DNA of 28,036 nt from JANXLS01 sp038227045 (GTDB taxonomy: Bacteria > Planctomycetota > SZUA-567 > H5-PLA8): contig JBBRQD010000077.1 in assembly GCA_038227045.1 (NCBI GenBank), forward strand, positions 1-28,036. The letters are read 5' to 3'. The translations under genes and the position numbers were made by a program. Positions 1 through 7,505 of this stretch are shown in pieces. The stretch's first letter is position 1; the number at the start of each line of letters is the position of its first letter. The notes under the pieces were generated by a model that did no database searches, was not told the origin of the DNA, and saw only the letters and a list, made by a program, of their open reading frames with translations.

Positions 1-169
1 ACGCGGTCTACATACACTGGAATATCTCTCCAAAACACTGCGCGTCCCGCACGGATGCGCACCGCCGCTGTTGATTGCCTCGAACTGAAGGCAATGCTAT
101 TTCCGCCCGACACTGTTTGATTGGCGGTAATCAATTACGTTTTATTTTAACAAAGAGAAGGCCGATACG
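1..169. other. Left edge, no supported gene
   Basis: Two plus-strand frames are open from the left edge and close at about 88 and 120, so the 3' end of a truncated gene may be here, but neither short peptide is recognisable. An in-frame stop at 128-130 separates this stretch from the next gene. No RNA gene is visible. Confidence 0.3.
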
Positions 170-631
170 GTGAGGTACGTCGGCACTTTTGCCTTGCCGC
201 CTGGTTTTGATACCAAGCAAAACAATAGCGAGTTTTCGTTTGGGATTAGCAACATTATTGTTGATACGACTGTGGACGAAAACGGTAAAGTAACGCCTGC
301 TTCGACTTCGCAACATTCTGTGAACAATTCGTACTTTTATAATATGACCATCAAATATGACAAGATTCCCAAAGGAGGTGTTGCCTCTGGAGGTGAAAAG
401 GCCACATTTAGCGCCACAGTCCTTGCCACCGCACTTTCACAAAGTGGTTTCGACACCGATGGTATTACCAACGCGCCTGCCAAAGATCTTATCCCAGGAC
501 AATCCGCCAGCCGCAACATTCAAGTGTCCTACAATTTAAGCGGTGTGGCCTACGAAGATCGCGCGTCTGTTGTTTTCGTACTTGATATGAATAATTCTTT
601 TGGGACAATTTCGGGGCGTAGTGCAAAGTAA
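170..631 (+). CDS. Hypothetical 153-aa protein, beta-rich, unrecognised
   Basis: I do not recognise this protein. It starts with GTG after a purine-rich GAGAAGG about nine bases upstream. The frame is closed by a TAA at 128-130 and holds no upstream ATG, so GTG is the only reasonable start. The product is rich in Ser, Thr, Asn and Gly, with alternating hydrophobic residues and almost no Cys or Trp, which suggests a beta-sandwich or surface/structural protein. No signal peptide or membrane segment is seen. The DNA is more AT-rich than the housekeeping genes further right (Asn AAT, Thr ACT, many TTT), in line with an accessory or acquired origin. It could also be the C-terminal part of a longer broken gene, because the N-terminus begins directly in what looks like mid-domain sequence. 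Confidence 0.5.
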   Translation: MRYVGTFALPPGFDTKQNNSEFSFGISNIIVDTTVDENGKVTPASTSQHSVNNSYFYNMTIKYDKIPKGGVASGGEKATFSATVLATALSQSGFDTDGITNAPAKDLIPGQSASRNIQVSYNLSGVAYEDRASVVFVLDMNNSFGTISGRSAK

Positions 632-711
632 GGTAATCTTTGGAGATACTTATCGGCACTCGACAACAAAGTCTACTAATTGTGGTTCTATACATCCTGA
701 ATTTTACTTGA

Positions 712-816
712 CGTAAGTATCCACGAGCCTACGATTTTCGTAATGTGGTTTTGTCGCCGGAAGGCGGCGGCTATCTTACGAGATGAAACTCGTGGATAGC
801 CAGAGACCCGTAGGAG
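712..816 (+). promoter_or_regulatory. Candidate structured leader with competing stems over a ribosome binding site
   Basis: Several segments are exactly complementary. GGCTATC (769-775) and ACGAG (778-782) pair with CTCGT (789-793) and GATAGCC (795-801) around an ATGAAA loop. CGCC/GGCG around a GGAA loop lies just before it. CCTACG (728-733) can pair with CGTAGG (809-814), which contains part of the AGGAG binding site of the 824 gene. TATCCACGAG (718-727) is perfectly complementary to CTCGTGGATA (789-798), so it competes with the main hairpin. CGTAAG (712-717) also matches CTTACG (775-780). Mutually exclusive helices around a binding site are typical of cis-acting RNA switches. It matches no known riboswitch class that I can recall, and the regulatory role is inference. 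Confidence 0.35.
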
Positions 817-823
817 AAAAACA

Positions 824-1024
824 ATGTACGAGCACTCTGTCGCCTCCAACCGGCGATTTTCTGACGACATATTGGTAGTGGATAACGAACACTTTCGAAC
901 TATGGCTAGTGGTCTCCCTGCGGTGATGATGGCGAAAGAAATTGCTCCGGCAGTTCGACGCCAGATCGAGTGGACTACAGTAGTCGCGGTCGGCTCGTTT
1001 TTAGTATGGGCTGCCAACCAGTAA
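824..1024 (+). CDS. Small hypothetical protein, 66 aa, possible C-terminal membrane helix
   Basis: This is a short frame with a clear binding site (AGGAG at 812-816, seven bases before ATG). Residues 1-45 are polar; the C-terminus, about residues 50-64 (TTVVAVGSFLVWAA), is hydrophobic enough for a short membrane segment or buried helix. A GC hairpin followed by T-rich DNA comes soon after the stop, so the unit would be leader, 66-aa gene, terminator. I do not recognise the family. The main doubt is that the frame is short; the good binding site and the structured leader argue for it. Confidence 0.45.
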   Translation: MYEHSVASNRRFSDDILVVDNEHFRTMASGLPAVMMAKEIAPAVRRQIEWTTVVAVGSFLVWAANQ

Positions 1025-1054
1025 CCGAGTAAATAGGCGACCTTCGATTGTAAT

Positions 1055-1088
1055 CCGCCAGCGGCGGTTCGGTTTCGTTTTGTCATTT
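1055..1088 (+). terminator. Candidate intrinsic terminator after the 66-aa gene
   Basis: CCGCC (1055-1059) pairs with GGCGG (1063-1067) over an AGC loop. T-rich DNA (TTCGGTTTCGTTTTG) follows. The stem is short, so the call is moderate. Confidence 0.4.
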
Positions 1089-1107
1089 TAAATCTTCCAT
1101 TTAAAAT
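1085..1107. repeat. Perfect AT-rich inverted repeat
   Basis: ATTTTAAAT (1085-1093) and ATTTAAAAT (1099-1107) are perfect complements around CTTCC. It lies about 100 bases before the six-repeat gene, so it could be an operator or part of a bidirectional terminator. Confidence 0.45.
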
Positions 1108-1210
1108 AAGGTAACAGACACCAGCTCTTTTGTAAATGCGGCGACGTTGTTGACACCGAACCGGCGTATGGCAGTAAATAGGATTTTGAGCGATATGGGG
1201 GTATCCGGGC

Positions 1211-2290
1211 ATGACGCGTGACGAGTTTATTGGTGCGATCCAAAACGCCGCGAAAGCACGGAATACCAATCGGCTTACCTTCTTGGTGTTTCTCGATCAA
1301 TCCGGCGTCACAAAGACAGTCGCAACCAAAGCCCTTCGCACACACTTTCAAAATTCCTGGGCGAAAGCATGTCGGGCGGCTGGTGTTGAGTGGGGCTTGA
1401 TCTACGGGGAAAATCATTTAACCCACGCTCCAATTGACGTGTGTATTGCGGAACTCAAACGCGTTGCGGCGCACCTCGGCGTGACGACGCTTTCCCGCGA
1501 ACTGTACAGTAAGCACGCAGCGCCCGGATTTCACGCCAATACCATTATTCAAAGCTTCCACAGACGATGGACAGAATGCTTGAAAGCTGCGGGATTCGAC
1601 TCTTGTCATACGGCTGAGCCTGGTTGGGGTTTGCCGAGTGATATGGAGATAGACAGCTCGTTTGCCGACGCCGGACCGGCCATGACGTGTGACGAAATTA
1701 TTGGTGCGATCCAAAACGCTGCGAAAGTGCGGAATACCAATCGCCTTGCCTTCCGGGAGTTTCTCGAGCAATCAGGCGTCGGAAAGTGGGTCGCAATGTA
1801 TGCACTTCGCAAACACTTCAATAACTCCTGGTCGGCGGCTTGTCGGGCGGCAGGTGTCGAGCGAGGCTTGACCCTCGGCGAAAAGAAAGACCCACCTCCT
1901 CCGTTTGACGATTTTGTTGGTGCGATTCAAAATGCCGCACAAGCACGGAATACCAATCGCCTTACTTTCTCGGTGTTTCTCGAACAATCAGGCATCGCGA
2001 TGCCGGTCGCACACAAAGCTCTTCGCGAACACTTTCATCATTCCTGGACGGATGCATGTCGGGCGGCTGGGGTTGAGCGGGGCTTGACCCTCGGCGAAAA
2101 GCAGATACCTCGTCCTCCAGTTGAGGTGTGTATCGTGGAGCTCAAGCGCGTCGCGAAGCAGCTCGGCGTGACAGCGCTTTCCCGCGAACTGTACAGCAAG
2201 CACGCAGCGCCCGGATTTCACGCCAGCACCATTATCAGAAGCTTCCACAAACGATGGCCAGAATGCTTGAAAGCCGCCGGACTGGACTCC
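1211..2290 (+). repeat. Internal direct DNA repeats of the A and B units
   Basis: The A unit recurs at the DNA level from about 1218, 1689 and 1905 (TTGGTGCGATCCAAAACGC and close variants). The B unit recurs at about 1498-1570 and 2188-2260; both copies carry GCAAGCACGCAGCGCCC or a one-base variant. Near-identity at the base level shows recent duplication inside the gene, so the locus could change repeat number by recombination. Confidence 0.75.
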
Positions 2291-2518
2291 TGTGACAAGG
2301 CCAAGCTTGGCTGGGGCTTGTCGAGAGAGGAGTGCATTGAAGAACTGCGCCGAATCGCGGCAAGTCTCCCTCCCGGCACCCCGCTTACAAAGAACAAATT
2401 TGAAAGCGCTAATCCGAAATTTCCAGGCAAGCGCATTATGCGCGCTCTTGACGGCACTTGGAGGAAGGCGCTGGCCGCAGCGGGACTTGAGCCCTCCTCG
2501 GCTCATCCCAGGAACTGA
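1211..2518 (+). CDS. Six-repeat protein resembling homing-endonuclease-associated repeats
   Basis: The protein is almost entirely repeats of about 55 residues, at roughly 4-62, 76-130, 161-219, 233-291, 305-359 and 372-427. Each has an N-terminal helix (IGAIQNAA or IAELKRVA type), a middle segment, and a conserved end of the form hydrophobic-x-x-x-Phe-x-x-(S/R)W-x-x-(A/C)-(C/L)-(R/K)AAG. This matches what I know of the homing-endonuclease-associated repeat (HNH_repeat), thought to bind DNA like a small homeodomain-like fold. Order is A-B-A-A-B-C: the A copies share NTNRL and QSG, the B copies SRELYSKHAAPGFHA. Nothing resembling an HNH, GIY-YIG or other nuclease centre is present. ATG at 1211 is favoured because a stop lies in frame at 1187-1189. 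It may be a stand-alone array DNA-binding protein. Family assignment is from memory. Confidence 0.75.
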   Translation: MTRDEFIGAIQNAAKARNTNRLTFLVFLDQSGVTKTVATKALRTHFQNSWAKACRAAGVEWGLIYGENHLTHAPIDVCIAELKRVAAHLGVTTLSRELYSKHAAPGFHANTIIQSFHRRWTECLKAAGFDSCHTAEPGWGLPSDMEIDSSFADAGPAMTCDEIIGAIQNAAKVRNTNRLAFREFLEQSGVGKWVAMYALRKHFNNSWSAACRAAGVERGLTLGEKKDPPPPFDDFVGAIQNAAQARNTNRLTFSVFLEQSGIAMPVAHKALREHFHHSWTDACRAAGVERGLTLGEKQIPRPPVEVCIVELKRVAKQLGVTALSRELYSKHAAPGFHASTIIRSFHKRWPECLKAAGLDSCDKAKLGWGLSREECIEELRRIAASLPPGTPLTKNKFESANPKFPGKRIMRALDGTWRKALAAAGLEPSSAHPRN

Positions 2519-2561
2519 GGAAAGTTCTCTTAATTTCCGCCCGTGCCTTTTTCGCGCCGTA

Positions 2562-2570
2562 TGCTAAAAT
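2562..2570 (+). promoter_or_regulatory. Candidate extended -10 promoter
   Basis: TGCTAAAAT (TG at 2562-2563, hexamer TAAAAT at 2565-2570) fits an extended -10 about 30 bases before the phosphodiesterase start. No good -35 is present at 17 bases. Confidence 0.3.
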
Positions 2571-2600
2571 CCCCGCCCTTTGAACTCGTGACGGAACCGC

Positions 2601-4247
2601 ATGAACTCATCGCAATTTGTCCCCTATGACCGTGTGTTGGTGCTGGCGCTCGATTCCGTGTGCTGGGAGGTGCTGCTGCCACTGGCGGAAGACGGCACCA
2701 TGCCGGCGCTGGCGTCGTTTTTGAAGAGCGCCAACTATGGCATCCTCGAATCCACTATCCCGCCGCACACCGCCGCGGCGTGGACCACCTGGCTGACCGG
2801 CAAGGATCCCGGGCAGCATGGCATCGTCGATTTCGTGCGCTTCGATCCCGCCGCGCACCGCTTCCGTTTTCACGACAGTTCCGTGCAGCGCGAATCGAGC
2901 ATTTTAAACATTCTCAGCAAGGCGGGTATTTCGTGCGGGTCGATTTTTCTGCCGCGCAATTATCCGCCGTATCCGCTGAACAACGGCTACATCGTCAGCG
3001 GTTTTGAAACACCAAATGTGAACAGCCATTTCACCGAGCCGGCTGAATTGCGCGAAGACGTTTTAAATGTCTCGCCGGAGCTGCATTTCAATTTCGAAGA
3101 CGATTGGGAAGAGGATGTGGATGACGCCGCGTTCTCGCGCAACATCGATCGCGCCATCGGGTCTGTCGAAATGCTCGAATCGCTGGCGGTGCATTTTCAG
3201 CGCACGTTGCCGACGAATGTCCAGGTCGCGTATTTGCAGGCGACGGACATTCTCTTTCACAAGGCGTGGAAGTGGTGCGATCCCAACTCGAAGCAGACGC
3301 GTGCGAATCCGCGGCGGCGCGCGTTGATTCAAAAATTCTTCCGCCGCATCGACTCGTCGATCAATCGGATTCTCGGATTGCATTCCAGCGAAAGCCGGCG
3401 CATGACGGCCGCCGGGGCGGGGATGAAAACGCTGCGGCTGATCTGCTCCGACCACGGCCACGGCAGCAGCGAAGGGCGCATCTTCGTCAACAATTTGCTG
3501 AAGGACTGGGGCTATCTGAAGCCGCTCGGCGGCATCGACAAGTTGACCCAGCGCATCGCGTCGTTCAGCTTTCAAAGACAGGTCCGCAAGACGCGCAACA
3601 AGGAAATGGCGCTCGATTGGAGCCGCACGAAGGCGTACATGGCGCACGTCGGCATCCACGGGTACGTGTACGTGAATCTCAAAGGGCGCGAGCCGCACGG
3701 CATCGTGACGCCCGCCGAATTCGACGAAGTGCGCGACGGATTGATCGAGAAATTCCGCGCTCAAACGATTCCGGGAACGTCGACGCCGCTCTTCCAAAAA
3801 GTGTGGAAGGGCGAGGAGCTTTACGCGCGCAAAGCGGAATTGAATCTGCCGGATATCGTGCTGGCGGCGGCGGACGGATTCTTTCCGCGCACCAAGCTCT
3901 CGCACAAAAGCCCGATCCAGGTTTCGCCCAACGCGGTCGGCGGGGTGCACCGCCCCGGCGGAGTCTACGCGTTCTCGGGCCAGGGCGTAAAGCACAGCGG
4001 CGGCGTGGGGCAGCGCGCGAGCATCGCGGATATTTGCCCGACAATCCTGGCGGCCATGGGCCAGCCCATCCCCGGCGACGTGACGGGCAAGCCGATGCAA
4101 TTCGTTTTCGACGAACCGCCGCCAACGGTGACTGCCGCATCGTCGCCGAACGCGCCGGCGCCCGACGCGCCCGAAGAGCCTGTTTATAGTGCCGAAGAAC
4201 AGCAGGCGGTCGAGAAACGTTTGTCTGATTTGGGGTATTTGGAATAA
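2601..4247 (+). CDS. Type I phosphodiesterase / nucleotide pyrophosphatase-like hydrolase
   Basis: This is an alkaline-phosphatase-superfamily enzyme predicted to cleave phosphoester bonds with two metal ions. The first metal-ligand block, VLALDSVCWE, has Asp18. The nucleophile region is PPHTAAAWTTWLTGKDPGQHGI, with Thr57 in the position of the NPP nucleophile. SDHGHG carries Asp284, His285 and His287, and a late VHRPGG supplies His450. The order and spacing are those of the type I phosphodiesterase family, and 548 aa is a normal length. There is no signal peptide, so it should be cytoplasmic. The C-terminus (EEQQAVEKRLSDLGYLE) is a tail often seen on such proteins. The substrate cannot be read from the sequence. 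No strong Shine-Dalgarno precedes ATG, but the conserved first strand begins only a few residues in, which supports this start. Confidence 0.88.
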   Translation: MNSSQFVPYDRVLVLALDSVCWEVLLPLAEDGTMPALASFLKSANYGILESTIPPHTAAAWTTWLTGKDPGQHGIVDFVRFDPAAHRFRFHDSSVQRESSILNILSKAGISCGSIFLPRNYPPYPLNNGYIVSGFETPNVNSHFTEPAELREDVLNVSPELHFNFEDDWEEDVDDAAFSRNIDRAIGSVEMLESLAVHFQRTLPTNVQVAYLQATDILFHKAWKWCDPNSKQTRANPRRRALIQKFFRRIDSSINRILGLHSSESRRMTAAGAGMKTLRLICSDHGHGSSEGRIFVNNLLKDWGYLKPLGGIDKLTQRIASFSFQRQVRKTRNKEMALDWSRTKAYMAHVGIHGYVYVNLKGREPHGIVTPAEFDEVRDGLIEKFRAQTIPGTSTPLFQKVWKGEELYARKAELNLPDIVLAAADGFFPRTKLSHKSPIQVSPNAVGGVHRPGGVYAFSGQGVKHSGGVGQRASIADICPTILAAMGQPIPGDVTGKPMQFVFDEPPPTVTAASSPNAPAPDAPEEPVYSAEEQQAVEKRLSDLGYLE

Positions 4248-4284
4248 GGATAATCTGCGCTCACTCTCTTTTCAGCGGCTTGAC

Positions 4285-4332
4285 TTAATCGCGGATGAAC
4301 GCAAATTAACGCGGATTACCGCAGATAAATAG
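4285..4332. repeat. Degenerate GCGGAT/ACGCG word repeat
   Basis: ATCGCGGATGAACGC is followed by TTAACGCGGATTACCGCAG, repeats of a GCGGATNAACGC-like word. Related words recur at 10688-10707 and 17894-18094. They lie only between genes. Confidence 0.5.
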
Positions 4333-4354
4333 AAATCAAATTCAGGGGATACTC

Positions 4355-5392
4355 ATGAAATCAAAAACACAAACAACTCGTTTCAAGCTCGCAACGCTGG
4401 TCATTTTAGTCTTATCGATTGAGTGTCTATCGAATTCAGCACACGGCCTGGAAGCGCCACAGCTTGCCGCGCCTGAGTTGAAAAACGACGCGGGCGTCGT
4501 CACGATTACCTGCGCCACGCCGGACGCGGTGATCCTTTACTCGCTCGACAATTCCGATCCGGCGGGGAACGCCGGGCCGTACCTCGCGCCGATTGCGCTG
4601 GCTCATGGCGGCGTGGTTAAAGCGCGTGCGTTCAGCGCGGACCACAAACAAAAGAGCGCGCTGGCCGAATTGAAAGTCGAGCCGGCCAAGCCGGGCACTC
4701 CGGTCCCGCCGAGTTCCGTCGTGCCGGTCACGCAGGGGCGCGAGTATCCCGGTTACATCTGGGCGAAACGCCACGCGGCCATCTGCGCGCTGGTGAAGGA
4801 ACGCAAGCCTCAACTCGTTTTTATCGGCGATTCGATCACCCATTTTTTCGGCGGCGAACCCAAAGACAAGGGCGGCACCGGGGCGGCGGTTTGGAAGAAA
4901 TTCTACGAGCCGCGCAACCCGGTGAATCTCGGCTATGGATGGGATCGCACCGAGAACGTGCTCTGGCGCCTGGGCGTCCACAGCGAACTCGAAGGCGCAA
5001 CGCCGAAGGCCGCAGTCGTGATGATCGGCACGAACAATATGGGCATCAATTCGGCGGCGGAGATCGCCGAAGGCATCCATCAGATTTGCGACACCATTCA
5101 CCAACGCGTGCCTGAAACGAAAATTTTATTGCTAGGCATTTTTCCGCGCGGCCCGAAACCCGACGCCACGCGCAAAAAGATCGAGGAGATCAACGCAATA
5201 ATCGCCAAGCTCGATGGTAAGAACAACATCACTTTCCTCGACATCGGCGCGAAGTTTTTGGGCGAGGACGGAACGATTGCAAAGGACGTGATGGGCGACT
5301 TCCTGCACCCGACCGCAAAAGGCTACGAAATCTGGTCCGAAGCAATGGAACCGACGCTCGCCAAATTGATGGGCGATACGCCAGTGAAATAG
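4355..5392 (+). CDS. Secreted SGNH/GDSL-type hydrolase with N-terminal chitobiase-like beta domain
   Basis: This is a predicted exported esterase or deacetylase. Residues 1-31 are a signal peptide (basic start, then ATLVILVLSIECL). Residues about 35-110 look like the chitobiase/beta-hexosaminidase C-terminal type of beta-sandwich (ILYSLDNSDP, GGVVKARAFS), probably carbohydrate binding. The SGNH core follows: block I IGDSIT with nucleophile Ser160; block II around GYGWDRTENV; block III GTNN with Asn227; block V DFLHP with Asp315 and His318. The GYGWDRTENVLWRL segment is that of PAF-acetylhydrolase-like members. The start has an AGGGGA binding site. Carbohydrate esterase activity on an acetylated polysaccharide is plausible but inferred. 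The gene stands alone and ends against a long inverted repeat. Confidence 0.88.
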   Translation: MKSKTQTTRFKLATLVILVLSIECLSNSAHGLEAPQLAAPELKNDAGVVTITCATPDAVILYSLDNSDPAGNAGPYLAPIALAHGGVVKARAFSADHKQKSALAELKVEPAKPGTPVPPSSVVPVTQGREYPGYIWAKRHAAICALVKERKPQLVFIGDSITHFFGGEPKDKGGTGAAVWKKFYEPRNPVNLGYGWDRTENVLWRLGVHSELEGATPKAAVVMIGTNNMGINSAAEIAEGIHQICDTIHQRVPETKILLLGIFPRGPKPDATRKKIEEINAIIAKLDGKNNITFLDIGAKFLGEDGTIAKDVMGDFLHPTAKGYEIWSEAMEPTLAKLMGDTPVK

Positions 5393-5459
5393 GTTGAAGG
5401 TTTAAAGGTTGAAGGTTGAAGCCAATAACCTTCAACCTTCAACCTTTAAACTTTGAACC
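5392..5459. repeat. Heptad-built inverted repeat between convergent genes
   Basis: Left arm 5392-5421 consists of GGTTGAA, GGTTTAAA, GGTTGAA, GGTTGAA. Right arm 5429-5459 is its complement with two mismatches; the loop is CCAATAA. It starts directly at the stop codon of the SGNH hydrolase and ends six bases before the stop of the convergent dienelactone hydrolase. A bidirectional terminator is the simplest role. Confidence 0.85.
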
Positions 5460-5465
5460 ATTCCG

Positions 5466-6254
5466 TTAGTGCTTCGTTTCGACGCCCGCAACAGACGTAA
5501 TGGGCAGATCGCCGGACGCGAGCTTGCGCGTGAAAAGTTCCAGCACCATGGTGGTGCAAAGATGCGCCAGCGCCGGATCGTAGCGGTGGCCTTCGTCGCG
5601 CAGGAACGCGTGCGCGCCGTTGAATTCGTGCCAGGTGAAGTTCAGGCCGGCGTCCTGCATTGCCTTGTGAACGATCGCGTGTCCTTCGGCAGGAACGTGC
5701 GGATCCTGGCGGCCCCAGATCATCAGCATTTCGCATTTGAGTTCGTTGACGCGGTCCAGCGTGTTGTCGTTCATGCCGAGCCCGAGTGTGCGCTTGTGAA
5801 TGTCCGTCGCGTAGAAACAAACGCCGGCCAGCACCTCGGGATTCATGGAGGCGCGGAACGAAAGATGGCCGCCGATGCAGATGCCCATTACGCCGAGCTT
5901 GCCTGTGCAATAGGGCGCCGATTGGAGATGCTCCAGCACCGCGCGGGCGTCTTCATCGTACGACGCGATGGTTTTGCCGATCTTGTCGGCGTTGCCTTTA
6001 TCCGCGCCGGCCGTGTCATAGGCAAGCACGCAGCCGGGCGTTTCGAGATCGTGAAATATTTCGGGAACCGCCACGGCGAACCCATGTCCCGCGAGCATCG
6101 CCGCGGTGCGCCGGATCGGCCCAGTGACTTGGAAAATCTCTGAAAACAACAGAATGCCCGGATATTTCCCCGGCGCGACCGGCCGAAAAATGTGCGTGCG
6201 CATTGGGCCGGTGGACGTGGCCAGATCGACGTACTCAGTGTCTTTGATGATCAT
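5466..6254 (-). CDS. Dienelactone hydrolase family protein
   Basis: This is an alpha/beta hydrolase of the dienelactone hydrolase (carboxymethylenebutenolidase) family. The nucleophile is Cys126 in GICIGG, the acid is Asp184 in RQDPHVP and the base is His215 in NGAHAFL, the family's Cys-Asp-His triad. Glu39 in LLFSEIFQ matches the Glu that interacts with the Cys in known members. The length of 262 aa is typical, with about 15 extra residues at the C-terminus. There is no signal peptide, so it is cytoplasmic. An AGGA binding site lies nine bases upstream of ATG. No other aromatic-degradation genes are nearby, so the natural substrate is open; many such proteins act on lactones or esters other than dienelactone. 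Confidence 0.88.
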   Translation of the reverse strand: MIIKDTEYVDLATSTGPMRTHIFRPVAPGKYPGILLFSEIFQVTGPIRRTAAMLAGHGFAVAVPEIFHDLETPGCVLAYDTAGADKGNADKIGKTIASYDEDARAVLEHLQSAPYCTGKLGVMGICIGGHLSFRASMNPEVLAGVCFYATDIHKRTLGLGMNDNTLDRVNELKCEMLMIWGRQDPHVPAEGHAIVHKAMQDAGLNFTWHEFNGAHAFLRDEGHRYDPALAHLCTTMVLELFTRKLASGDLPITSVAGVETKH

Positions 6255-6453
6255 GGGTAAATTTCCTGTTTCTGAAGGTATCGAACAGCTTAGTCGGCAA
6301 TCCGTTTTGCGCTATTGAAAATAAGCCGGCAACCGGTCGTTCGAGGCGGTGAATTAGGAGTGCAAAAAAGCGCTGTTTGGGATAACTTAGCGGATTCGTA
6401 GCGCGGACTTTTGACGCGCAAAACTTTTTAGACGCGCAATACGAGGTTGATCG

Positions 6454-7392
6454 GTGGCGACGGACAAGTCTGCGTTCAAAAGCAAAAAGAGGCGTGGCGC
6501 GAACGGCTCCGGCCCATTTAGCACCACGTTCAATCTGCACGGCTACGATGTCGGAGTTTCCAGGCTTTCACCGAAACTGAGCGCGCGCGAATTGAAATCG
6601 CTTCTCGGCACCCACGGCATGGCGAAATCGGTCTCCGTGCCGGCAATCTCAGTCGTACTGGTTAAGGATGCGCAGGACTTCGAAAAAGGCGGCGTTTGGC
6701 ACACGCCGGATCTTCTGCTCGGCGAAGGTTTCGCCTTGAATTACGCGACACAGACGATTTATTATCCGCGCCACGCGAACCGCAGCTTGGACATGAAAAA
6801 TCTGGGCGCTCAAAATCCCTTCGTTCGCACAATCGTTTTCTGCGTCGGATTGCTGGCCGAATTCAACGGGCTGGAAAGCGTCGGATGCAAAGCGGCGAAA
6901 TTTCAAGCGCCGCTGTATCTCCACGCGTCCTCGGTTCTGACGCCGAAGGGCGCGCTGGTTTTCTGCGGCGAATGCACGTTTGGAAAGACGACCATCTCGA
7001 CGAAATTGCTCAAGGATTTTCCGCTGCTCGAGGACGATCAGGTCACCATTCTGATTTCGCCGGGGACTGCAAAAAAACCGTCAGCGCCGCGAGTCGTCGC
7101 GTTCGGCGATGCGCGCAAAAGTTCGCCGACGGCCCTAACGATTGACTCCGCGCCGCTGGCTGGCATCTTTTGGCTGAAAAAAGACCCCGAGAACGCGCTC
7201 GAAAAAATGGATCAAGCCGAAGCCGCCGCGCTGCTGCTCAACCCGATGGTGAATTGGAAAAACGGCGGCGCGATCAAGCACCGCCTCATGCTGTTCAAAG
7301 CGCTCTTCGACGCCGTGCCTTGCAAGCGCCTCGCATTTAAAAAAGAGAGCGCTCCGCTGGTGGAGTTTTTGAAGAGCGAAGGGTATATTTAA
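6454..7392 (+). CDS. HPr kinase-like P-loop protein
   Basis: Residues 157-196 carry the core of the HPr-kinase/phosphorylase-like fold: HASSV, then the P-loop GECTFGKTT (172-180), then LLEDDQVTI, which resembles the LSDD(E/Q) acid motif. It lacks the N-terminal DRTGG-type domain of true HprK and resembles the shorter HprK-like proteins found near peptide-modification or sugar-nucleotide genes. Residues 30-150 form a separate N-terminal region. The start is GTG with GAGG about ten bases upstream; no better ATG exists before the conserved part. Phosphorylation of a protein or small molecule is inferred from the family. No PqqD-like or HPr gene is adjacent. Cytidylate kinase lies downstream but behind a long inverted repeat, so co-transcription is doubtful. 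Confidence 0.7.
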   Translation: MATDKSAFKSKKRRGANGSGPFSTTFNLHGYDVGVSRLSPKLSARELKSLLGTHGMAKSVSVPAISVVLVKDAQDFEKGGVWHTPDLLLGEGFALNYATQTIYYPRHANRSLDMKNLGAQNPFVRTIVFCVGLLAEFNGLESVGCKAAKFQAPLYLHASSVLTPKGALVFCGECTFGKTTISTKLLKDFPLLEDDQVTILISPGTAKKPSAPRVVAFGDARKSSPTALTIDSAPLAGIFWLKKDPENALEKMDQAEAAALLLNPMVNWKNGGAIKHRLMLFKALFDAVPCKRLAFKKESAPLVEFLKSEGYI

Positions 7393-7402
7393 CGCCGGGT
7401 TT

Positions 7403-7494
7403 CAGGTTCCAAGTTTCAGGTTTCAAGTTGTTCGGACCGGCATCAACGCCACCGCTTGAAATCAGGAAACCTGAAACCTGAAACTTGGAACCTG
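7403..7494. repeat. 23-base perfect inverted repeat abutting cmk
   Basis: Arms 7403-7425 and 7472-7494 are perfect complements, built from CAGGTTC, CAAGTTT and CAGGTTT units; about 46 bases separate them. The left arm starts 10 bases after the preceding stop and the right arm ends 11 bases before the cmk ATG. It may act as a terminator or transcript-end stabiliser. Confidence 0.85.
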
Positions 7495-7505
7495 GAACTG
7501 CTTTT

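Noticed and set aside
688..1269. 193-codon open frame on the minus strand
   Set aside because: It overlaps the 66-aa gene, the hairpins and the start of the repeat protein, has no recognisable domain and no ribosome binding site.
2601..4189. Long minus-strand and alternative plus-strand frames over the phosphodiesterase gene
   Set aside because: Arg/Ala-rich shadows caused by high GC3; only the 2601-4247 frame has conserved motifs.
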